The position numbers and the translations under genes were made by a program. From Cordylochernes scorpioides (taxonomy: Eukaryota; Arthropoda; Arachnida; Pseudoscorpiones; Chernetidae): 64,000 nucleotides of DNA. Location of the stretch: NCBI GenBank assembly GCA_030710605.1, contig CP092872.1:93584627-93648626 (forward strand), written 5' to 3'. Below the pieces are notes generated by a model. That model was given only the letters and a program-made list of their open reading frames with translations, was not told the DNA's origin and did not search any database. Below are positions 32,501-44,500 of this stretch, one piece after another (positions within the stretch are counted from its first letter, which is position 1; each line of letters begins with the position of its first letter).

Positions 32501-35500
32501 CTTCTGAGATCCATTTGGCATTACTGTGGTAATAACAGCAGAACGATATTTATTCACAACTATTCCTCTAGTAATTAAAAGATTTTTTGCACAACTGAGA
32601 CTCCTTTGGACGATCTTCCCGGAAAATCGTTCAAAGCGCTGGAAGATTGATTTGACTCTAACTTGCGATCTGTGTAAAAACAGAATCCAAGACGAAATTA
32701 TGCATATAATATTTGGATGCTCCTGCTTAGAGAAACAGAGGAAAGAAATTTTGGGTGACTTACCCTGGTCTCAACCTGACTGCCAACAAATTTGCAGCTG
32801 GATGAACACACTGATGGTTGATCAGGGTCTCTCCCTCGGTTTATATAAATTCTACAAGGCCGCAGTCAATGTCCGTTGGAGAATGATGGATTCGCCGAAT
32901 GTCGTGGTTTGCTTGGAGGAAGAAAACGAAGATTGAATGCGGCTGATTCCACACTAACCCTCTCAATGATATCCTAACCTTGACATATCCTAAACATTGG
33001 TACTTTAATTTAAATATTTAATCATGTATGGTTCTTTTTGCTCTGTATGTTTATTTTTTGTATATATGGTTATATATTTTTTTTGTTTGTTTTTTTCTTT
33101 CTTCTCTCTTTTCTTTTTCCTTATTACCTCTTGTATTCTAGTTTTTACTTTTGAAATATCTTCCTTTGCTAAATCCTGTAGAGGGGAATCATGTATAGGG
33201 CTGGATGCCCCAATAATAAAGGCTTGTGTGTGTGTGTGCATTACTGTGGTAACCTGACATTGGGGCAGGTAACAGTGATACTTGGTGGGCTACGGTAGGC
33301 TCCCATGAGAAGCCTGTATGGATAAACCTGGTCTCCTGGAGGTGGTGTCTTATCACAAGAGATTGTTTCAGTCGAAAGATTCCTCATGACCTGACATAGT
33401 CTCCTATATAGACGGCATGTTATTGTTTGTATAAATTTCTGCCTAACTTGTCCTTGTTGTTGTTTATCCCCCTGTGTAAAAATTACACGAATTCCATGAG
33501 TTCATACTCCTCGAGCTGTTTTATGATGAGCAGCGGCCTCTCCCAAAGGTCCTGTTTAGTACATCTAATGCAAGTCAAAATATATCCTTGTTGTTTGCGG
33601 AAGAGCATTGCTCGGTGCAAATATTTAAGTGTAATTCTACTGTCCTAAAAGCTTATGTCCATAGTTTGCTTGGATACCATAACTAAAGAGCCCACCCTTC
33701 AGTGTAGCATATATAAGCAGAATCATCCAATACAGTATTAGAGCTTTAAAAAGCAGTCTGGTAGGTTAAATTGGTGAAACCGCTGGGACCCAGGCCCTCC
33801 CCATATTTTTCCTCGCAGTAAGGACAGTAGAAGTTTGTTTTATGTGTAAAAAAACACTTTCTTGCTTAAATGTTTTCTTAAAAAATATATATGAATATTT
33901 TTACTATGGATATATATGGATACCTGCCCCAATTATTAACAGAAAAACTTTCTTTTTTTTTCACAAAGGCTGGTTTCAGAGATACAGCAGAAATCTCCTC
34001 CTATAATTATATGAAATTGAGAACAAATAGAGAGGGATGGGAAAAATCTTCTGCCACATGGATCTCAGAAACAAATACAATTACAGGTATAAATATAAAT
34101 ATATAATATAGGTGGTATAAGTACAAAAAAATGTAATGTAAATAGTATATAGAGGTATAAAAGAAGTACAGCAAAATATAAAGTAAAGGGGGGAGGTCAA
34201 GTGGGGAGAAAGTACTGCCGATATGTAAATATGGAGAGAAAGAATGAGGAAAACAAATTCTTTCAAACAAGAGTTGTCTAGGTGTAACCTAGTGGTAACT
34301 AGATCATTTAAAAGAAGAAATATTGAAGGTAGTAACTTTAATAAACAGGAAAAATATATATATACTTTATTTTTATAAAAATAAAACAAAAAATGATTTT
34401 TATATAAAAGGTACTCTAGGTGTAGTAAAAAAAAAAATCTATTTGGGTATTGGGTAGGTAATCCATAAATGTAAATAAAATAGGATGGAGTCCCATTTTA
34501 ATTTAACCTTCTTTACTCACAATATCCCCAGTATTTCCAAGTAAACCTCAGGTTTGGCTAGAAAATATTCCACTAGTTTTTAAAAAACTGTGATGTTTTA
34601 ACAATTTTCAATCATTGACTGGTTTGAACAAGTGCTCCTATATGTAGAGTTGCTTATTTAAGTTCAGACGTACTTGGCATGTCAAAATTGTAAAGTGAAA
34701 CACTTTTAAACACTCAATTCTCTTTTTTTTAAATTATTATTAACATGATATACTACTTACTTGCTATATATATATGTTATATAAAAATATTAATTTATTT
34801 AAAATTATATTTCATAGATTCAAATATTCTGTTAAGTATACCACCAGATGTTGCGACTTCCCTTTATATAACCTATTGTTGTTGTTTCCTGATGGCCGGC
34901 TCAAACCTTTTGTAAATTATGTAAATAAGCTTTTCATTTTTTTTTTTATTCTTACGCCTTAAGTCAGGCAGTATTTTTCTCAAGTTGTGTTTTAAATATT
35001 TTTAATAAGCAAAGCAATATTGATCTAAAGATTTTGTTATTTTACCACGACAGCAATCTCAATCATGAATTCCAATCTTTGAAAACCTTAGCAAATTCAA
35101 TTCTCTATATCAAACAATTTTATCAATGTAATATATATTGTCACTGTATAATATTTGCATATATATTTTCAATTCATCATGTAAATTATCCTATAATAAC
35201 TATTATGTAAATAGTAGCCAAAATTGTTGATATAAAAGAAGCTTGTTTTGACATGTAGGTAGAATAAACTTTCAATAGAAAACTAGCGTTCGCGTGATTC
35301 CTAATACTTATTTACACGGAAATCCGTGACAATATATATATAACATAAAGTTATGGAAGAATGGTATTTATGTACCTGATATGAGGTACCTCTCCCTTTT
35401 AATTATACATCAGAACAATGCATTATGTTTACCACTATAGTAAACAAGTTTTACTAGTGATAAAGAATAAGCCACAACACCAATTTTGACAAATTCAGAC

Positions 35501-38500
35501 AAAAAGCCAACAACCTGTATACCATGGTTTCAGGCTATAACCCTCATCAGTACAGGGACGGCTTCGTTTCATAACATCCTACGAGAGAAGTTATCAAATC
35601 AGTCGTATTTACCAAACAGGTGTTTAAGCTGGTAAAGTTGGCAAGTGCCGATATTTCCAGGCAAGAATTACAACATAATATAAACAAACACACTTATTGC
35701 AAAAGGACTTCTTTATAATATTATATATATTGCTAACCTCTTTTATTAAATGATAGTTCTTTCTAAAGGTCATCTGACACACACATCAGCACATCTCAAA
35801 ATTCTCTATCTCACAAGAAGAAATTTTACTTTGGTTGTATGGAAATGAACATGGGGATATTGTCTTGTATCATAATTTTGTTAAAAAATTAACTCTATAG
35901 AAAAAAAAAAAAGACTGTGTACAGGCTATGTATAAAATGTAGTATGAACCATCGATTACCCTAACTTACAAATCTCGATGTTTTTTCTCTTTCTATTTTG
36001 TGAACGTTTTCTCGTCAAAGTTGGCCAAAAAAAATTTGATGGGATTAAAAATAATAACAAAAAAGGAGCATTGATGTTAGGGTGAATGTGCAGAGAGCAG
36101 GAAGCAGGGGTTAGAGAGAGAGAGAGGGCGGCTGGATCAGCAGAAATTGGGAGGGAAGGACAAGTATGACACCACTTACCCTTGCTTCTTTTCTTCTCAT
36201 GGTCGTACATGATGACTATGTGGCCCACCTGGACAAACAATCGGCTTTCATTTTACACAAGGCAAATAACTTATACAACACTAGAATTACCTCTCTTTAT
36301 AGGACAACACCTAGTGGCAGTACTAAAGTATCCTTTAGGGAGAGGTGTCCTCTTACTGGAGAGTTACTAAATGATAAAAATGGTAATTTTAGAGATGAAA
36401 AACTGTCAGTTATAGAGAGGATACCTCTAGCAAGAGTGCCCTCTCATAGAGATTCTACTGAATATATAAATACAGTAGAAACTCTCTGTAAAGGACAACA
36501 CATTAAATGTACCAACACTTCACCCTACGTATTGCTTTCAAAAATATCAGCAAACAAATCTAAGGCAATAGCTTACTATAAATTTTTTAGATCATCATTA
36601 TGTAAGGACCAGTCAACAAGTGAATGACTTTGAGACGAAGAATAAAGCCAGTTCAATTTCTATGTAAATAACACAAGATGATTATTACCTTACCCAATTG
36701 GAAGAATCTGTATGGGGCAAGTCCCTAATAAAGGCTTTTGTGTGTGTGTGTAAAGGACAACACCTAGTTGCAGAGCCAAAGTGTCCTTTACGGAGAAGTG
36801 TCCATTTACCAAAGTAGCTAAATGATAAAAATAGTAACTTTGGAAATGAAAAACTGTCCTTGTGAGAGTGTCCTCTCATACAGTAGAACAACCTCTCTGC
36901 AAAGGACAACACTTAGTTTCAGAGCCAAAGTGTCCTTTATAGAGAAGTGTACTCTTACTGGAAGGTTGCTATTTTTTTTGTATATATGAGAACTGAAAAA
37001 AAAAAAAAAACCCTTTTGAGTTTATTAAATTTATTTATTATTAAAGCATAATTATATGATCACTAAAATTTGGATATTAAATGAGTCCAATTTCCATCAG
37101 AATCTGATGACGGTGTAGAGTTGACCAAAGTGCTTAATGCTGTGATATTCCTTCTGTACTTTGTCTGATGATGTCATGGTCAATGTCACACACTTATTTA
37201 GATCTTGTTGTCTTGGCTCTGTATTTCCAGAGGACAATCCAGATTCTCTGAGGATTTTACATGCCATGGGAGAACACAGCCACAATTTGACTACAAAAGC
37301 ATGACAAGATTTTTTTTTTATCAAGATTACAGGAATTCTCTGTCTCACGCAATACTGGCCTTAACTACCCGTTTCATGATTTTTCAAGATGCCTGAATGA
37401 CCAGTTTTTTTGGTCGTTGAGGTACAGCTTGCACCACGCTGATGAGGGCCAACAGCCCAAAACGTGTACGTGGTTAGCTTTTCTTGATTAATCAAGAATG
37501 GGTAATTGGCCAATTCTGGAATAATTAGAAATCAAAGAGAATAGTTGATATTTATTCTGATAGAATGGCGCAAGCCATCAGCAACTTTCAGTTGCACGAT
37601 AAGGAGATGCCTTTTTCATAATTACGTTTGTTGTACAAATTGTTACGTTTAATCACTACAGTCAAACTTCTTTAATTCAATACACACCACTGGATCAGAG
37701 ATTTTTTAAAATAATAGTCGGTTAAGATGATATCAATTCATCAAAACATTTACTTTATTGGTGGAAATTTTTTTCTAGAAATTTTGACATCAACACTTAA
37801 GGGGGTGTTTATTTAAAGTCTGTGTTAAATTATATAGGCTGGCTAAAAGAAATATTGGGATTTGAAAAAAAAAAAAGTTTGAATAATAACAAAAGTGGGT
37901 TGAATTAGAAAAAGTTTTTTGTACTGTATATAAAATTACACACAAAAGGAGTTTAAAGACCAAAAATCCAATGCCATTAAAAAAAAAAAACTTGGAAGCA
38001 AAAAATGAGGAAGTTTTAGTTCCTAGATGTGGGCATAAGTTCTCAATCTGCTAACAAAGCCTCCACCAGCAGTGCTCCTCTATTCAGGAATACAATAGGT
38101 GAAACAGCTGGTGAAGAAGGGCAGATGGAGAGTAAAGGAAGAGAAAACTTTAGCCACCTGCTACTGCAAGTTGCTTGTTACCAGACTCTGTGGGGTGATG
38201 AGGTGGAGTTAAAATGAACACAACTATTTAGTGAGAAGACAAAAAGTGGTAGATCATGGTCTAATCTACATTTAAGGAAATGGGAAGGCTTTGATATCAC
38301 CAGTTATCTATATATATATGTGGTAATAAATTAGAACTACCACAGACCAACTAATTCAAAACGATCAGATGAAAATCATTGATTCAACCCACTTTGCTCA
38401 CTACAAATTTTTGAGTGAATCATTCATGACAGAGGAGTACCTACGATTAAATATCTCGCTTCCCAACAAAAGACTAATTGCACAACATAGAGTTTTATGG

Positions 38501-41500
38501 CAATTTTTCAGGGAAGAAAGAAAAGACTTCTGGAAAGAAAATGGCCGGAACTGTGTACTTTGTAAGGATCTCATGGATGATAATTTGGTTCACTATTTCT
38601 TCCAATGCCCTCTCTTAACAGAAAAACGTACTGAAATTTTCCCAAGTCCTAACTTTGGTCAATTTAGATACCATCGCATATGTCAACTTCTCTCTTCAGC
38701 TCTGAATGATGAATTACTGATTGTTAGATACTTTAAGTTCTGCACAGAAGCTGGGCGCATGAGAAAGAATGCAGGGCAAAGGATACTGGAGGATGACCTA
38801 TCTGTAAATAGGTAACTGAATGTGAGACAAACTTTATTTTGTTGTAAATGTTTCCTCTTCCCTCTCCTCTTGTTGATGTGTAAATACGGCGAATCCTATA
38901 TGGGGCGGAATGCCCTAAATAAAGGCTTTTGTTGTTGTTGTTGTTATATATGTGGTAATAAGAGGTGGGAAGAGAAATAATCACAAGTTGAAAGAGGGCC
39001 CTAGACAACCAGAAGAGAGAGACGGGACTGGCACAGCTGGGCGGCCGTTCGTGTCGCACACAATCCCCAACTGTCTTAAAAGTCTTAAGGTGTTAACTAA
39101 CAGGCCCCAGTGGTCGCCCCTTGGAATGTCACTGGTGTCTCAAGTGACCGGACTTTACCTGCCCGTCTCTGTCTGGATTGCCTGTAGATTGGCTTTATTT
39201 GTTGAATACAATGTACGTGTAAAAGGGGAGGTTTATATACTACAGCACAATTTTTTTTCACACTTGGTTATCTTGTGTGTCTTCAATAAAGGTCACTGCA
39301 ATACCTTTCAGAGTTATTATCTGAATCCCGATATACATGGTAAAAGGTACAGCTTCCTTAAGTTTTGTCCATGAGTGTATTTTTATCAGTAGGTTCTGTA
39401 GGCATTGTAGCCAGTTATATTCGAGATAAATTCATTTATTTATCGATTTTTTTTTTCAATTTTTATTATTCCCTGAGAGAGAGGGAGACAATATGCAAAT
39501 ACAGTAGAAAGAACTCTAAACAGGAGACACATAGATGCAGGGCCAAAGTGTCCTTTGTAATAGAAAGAAGATTTAGTAGTTTATTCACATTATTCCGTTG
39601 ACTGGATGTTCGTAACATCTCTGATAAACTCTCTCCATCTTGTTCCACAGGCATTGGACAAACACAAAGTGTCCTTTGTAGAGAGGTGTCCTCTCACGGA
39701 GGTTTTACTGTAATGTCAAACTGATATTTTACTGATCAAGTATCAACATATCAAGTTTGTAAAGCTTGTTGATGGTGTCTGCCGGGAATGAGTAGATTTC
39801 ATCAATGGATTAGTCAATACAGTCAATAATGGGGGTTGCAGGTTGACACTTAGTACATAGTGGCAAAACATGACTACAGTGCTGATTTTGATTAGAAACT
39901 GATTTATTTTATGTCTGAAACATAAGGTAACAAGACCAAATCTAAATTAATGAAATGTTTGCGACATTTCCATTAACAACACTGTTACAGAAACATCACC
40001 AATGTTTCATTAATTTGGTCTTGTTACCTTATGTTTGTAATCTAAAATCCTTAATTGAACCTTATGATCTATCTGTGTCTGCTGAAGACATGGTGAGATG
40101 TTCTTGAAATGTGACACCTGTAAACTGAGCCAATGGAACAACCTAGTTAAAGCCGCTCCCATTATTATAGCAACTTGGTTATGTGGAATCATAATTCTAA
40201 CATTCCAATTTTTAAGTTTCATTTAGGATAAGGCACAATATATTTGGATTAGAAACATAAGGTAACAAGACCAAATCCAATTTAATGAAATGTTTGCGGC
40301 ATTCTGGGTGTTAGCTTTTTTTTAATTATTACTAGCGGATGTACCCGGCTTCGCCCGGGTTTTACCCGAGTAAAAGTTTGTCTAACGAATCTCTCGATAA
40401 AGCGAACATTTTTTTCCCGGTCCCTTGAAAAATACTCGATAAGTTGAATAAAATCAATATTAATTGGTTCCCTCGGTAATTGGAAGTTAAAGGAATAGTA
40501 TCTTGCCTTGGAATTGTATCATTATTCTTGTATGGATATACCCGGCTTCGCCCGGGTTTTACCCGAGTAAAGGTTTGTTTAACGAATCTCTCGATAAAGT
40601 GAACATTTTTTCCCGGTCCCTTGAAAAATACTCGATAAGTTGAATAAAATCAATATTAATTGGTTCCCTCGGTAATTGGAAGTTAAAGGAGTAGTATCTT
40701 GCCTTGGAATTGTATCATTATTCTTGTATGGATGTACCCGGCTTCGCCCGGGTTTTACCCGAGTAAAGGTTTGTTTAACGAATCTCTCGATAAAGTGAAC
40801 ATTTTTTCCCGGTCCCTTGAAAAATACTCGATAAGTTGAATAAAATCAATATTAATTGGTTCCCTCGGTAATTGGAAGTTAAAGGAATAGTATCTTGCCT
40901 TTGAATTGTATCATTATTCTTGTCTCAAATAAATTGCCGTGTCATCCTGAATTTTGTCTTTCCTAATTTTCTACATTACAAAATCATCGTATCATCATGA
41001 TAATATTTAGAGCAGATTGTTGAATTATAACAGATAAATTAGAATATTTATCTTTATTATTTCTAGGCGAAAAGTTATTTCAAAATTTTATTTGCTAGAA
41101 ACCTTCCCAGTACTATACTAAATAACTTCCCAAAGTTTCATGGCGATCCAATGAGTGGTTTGGTCAGGCATAAAGGACAAACAAACAAACAGACACACAT
41201 ACATTCATTTTTATATATATAGATTATTGTATTTTATTAATTAATTATAATTTTCATATAATTTTATTGTTACTTATCATCATTCTTTTTTGTTTTAATA
41301 TAGTCTTTTTTTTTTTATGTAATAAATACAACTAAATCTCATTAAATCTTAGTTTAATTCTTTTTTGTTGTTTGAAATAAATCGAATTGAATCGAAGTGA
41401 GTCAGCTCGTTCTTTCTAGAAGAAAGTTCAAAGAAAACGTGCTAACATCGGGTTTACATTAAGGGAAAGTTTTTCCTTCTTTTTTTCCTCATTCAGTAAC

Positions 41501-44500
41501 TTTTGTCTGATGTTGGTAACAACGCTGTTACCGAAATGTTGTTACACGCATTTATTTCAATATACTTGATTTGAATATCCTGGATATAAGTTGAAATAAA
41601 ACAACAGGTTTTTCTGGGGAGTTGTGTTTCTTTTTATCAATGTAATCTTTTGAGCATTTCTTGCCCTTTTACAAAAGTACAAACGATAATAATAATAAAT
41701 TTTATAAAATTTTTTGTTTTTTGTACTCCTGTAGAAGGGCAGAGATTCCTGAAAGATTACATTGATAAAAGTAAAAAGAAACTCCAGAGTTTTGTTACCT
41801 TAAGTGTGAATTATTTTAACCAAGGTTATAATAACTGGACCCCCTCCCCATAGTGAGTGGGGGGGAGACGAGGACTCACCTTCTTAATTCCAAGGACAAG
41901 ACATCACACCACCCCCCTTCCCAAAAAAAAAAAAAAAGAAAAATATTTTTAAAAGTTGAAAAGGCACAATTTGGATTATCAACATATATAGTCACGACCG
42001 TCATGGGCCGGCCGGCCGGTTCTGTCACGGATGCGTGCGCATCATCATTATGATCATTATCATTATCTAATGATAATAATAATAATAATAATAATTATTA
42101 TTATTATTATATTATTATTATTATCCATATATATATAGTCACGACCGTCATGGGCCGGTTCTGTCACGGATGCGCGCGCACAGGGAGGTCACGTGCTCGC
42201 CGGCAGCCAACGGGCACGCACCGCCGGCATTACGGATGCGCACGCATCATCATTATGATCATTATCATTATCTAATGATAATAATAATAATAATTATTAT
42301 TATTATTATTAATATTATTATTATATTATTATTATCAACATATATAGTCACGACCGTCATGGGCCGGCCGGCCGGTTCTGTCACGGATGCGCGCGCACAG
42401 GGAGGTCACGTGCTCGCCGGCAGCCAACGGGCGCGCGCCGCCGGCATTACGTCATAGATTATAAACACAAGGTAATAAGGCCAAATAAAAAAATAGTGTG
42501 TTATAAGGCACAATTTGGATTATCTACTTATATAATTGCCTTATTCTCTCTGTGTGAAGTTCACGGATGGATTTTGGTCAGAATGGATAAAATAAAAAAA
42601 GTGTCAAGGGATGGGAATCGAACCCACGACCTTCCGCTTACGGGGCAGATGCCATGACCACTAGGCTACCCTGGACATATTTTTCCGTTCACATTTTTAT
42701 TTTTATATTTTCAAGACACACACAGTTTGGGGCGGGACGTTTCACAAGAGAGACATCCACGGTGCCAATTTATAATTGTAACGAATAGTATTTTAATTAA
42801 AACATTTTTAAAATATATACGCACTCGGGTAAAACCCGGGCGTTGCCCGGGCCATTCGTCTAGTAGATTATAAACACAAGGTAATAAGACCAAATCCAAA
42901 TAAATAAATAGTGACAATTTGACAATTAGAACAACTTTATTGACATCTCGTCAATGTTTACACTCAAAGAGAGTTATAATAGTTATAACAACGCTGTTAC
43001 CGAAACGTCACACACTATTTATTTATTTGGATTTGGTCTTATTACCTTGTGTTTTTAAAAGTTGAACCTGTGTAAGAAGAAAGTATGAATCTTCTCTGAA
43101 TAGAATGAAGACTGCTGTGGTTTGAATGTAAATCAGTTAGTAGATGACCTGCTGATTCAAGCATGCCAATATGTAACAAATGCCAATATGTAACAATGTA
43201 ACAAATGACAATATGTAAAGTAGGAGGACTCACCTTTCCATACTTGCTGAAGAAGTCCCTCAGGTCGGACTCTGTGATGCTGGAAGAGAGCCCTCCAAGG
43301 AACACCTTGGGAGAGAACATGGACCTGCGGTTCTGGAACACCAATCAGACCCTTCAGAGAGAGGACACTGTGTGTGTTTAGAAAGAAAAAAAAAACTTGT
43401 TTTTAAATAATAGAAACATATGGTAAAACAAGACCAAATCCAAATTAATGAAATGGTGGTGATGTTTCGGTAAGCGTGTTGCTACAATCAGTACTTTTGT
43501 CTGATGATCGTAACAACACTGTTACCGAAATGTCACAAACATTTCATTAATTTGGATTTGGTCTCGTTACCTCATGTTTCTAATCTTTTTTTCTCTTTAT
43601 ATTTATGATACAAATTGTACCTTATCATTTAAGTAAAAAATAAAGAGGTAGTGTTCCAGTTTATGCTAACTGCTCCCAATGTTTGAAGTTTAAATTTAAA
43701 AATTATGGAGACTGAAAATTTATAGATTAAATTTACAATCTTGGTAGGGTTGGAATATAGGTCCTGTCTTTGAGGTTGGAGACTTATGGAGCATTGTGTG
43801 ATTCACTCTGGTCCTTTTAAACCATTGGTCCCCATTCTTAGTCATCTTTGCTGCATTCTCTTATGACTTACGAGTAAAAGACAAGAAGTCACACCACAAC
43901 CCCAACCAACCATGATTTAGCATGTTTTGTACCACCAGGTGTTGATTAACAACCAGGTGTTGATTGGTCCTCATTCTTGGTCTTCTTTTCCTCTTATGAC
44001 TTGAGAGTAAAAGACAAGAAGTCACCACAACCCCAACCAACCATGATTATCATGTTTTGTACCACCAGGTGCTAAGTAACAAAAGTTGAAGGGAGAGAAG
44101 ACTTACTTTGATGGCTTGTTTGGAGCTGCAGGCCTTGGGATCAATCTAGGAGAAACAACAGCCATGTATAACAGTGTTTACCAGCCACAACAACGGGAAC
44201 TCACTGTGCGGCCGTCGAGTTCGTGAGGACCGGTACAAAGGACAATGGTGACGCAGTCTGGATCCTTAAAGGTCACAAAGCCGAAGCCTCTGGGCTTGTT
44301 GGTCTCTGGATTCCTCATGACCACCACCTCGCTCACGTCCCCAAACTTCTTGAAGTAGTTCTTGAGCTTCTCTGCAGATACAGAGAGAGGGGATCACTTG
44401 ACCAACTCTTTGGCTGGCTGGATCTTACCTTCTGTGGTCTCCCAGCTGAGGCCGCCCACAAACATCTTCCTAAACACATCAAATATGTGGTGAGGAGAGG

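Noticed and set aside
42604..42675. Functional tRNA-Thr gene
   Set aside because: C at position 33, an acceptor mismatch and a SINE body attached directly; better read as a SINE head.
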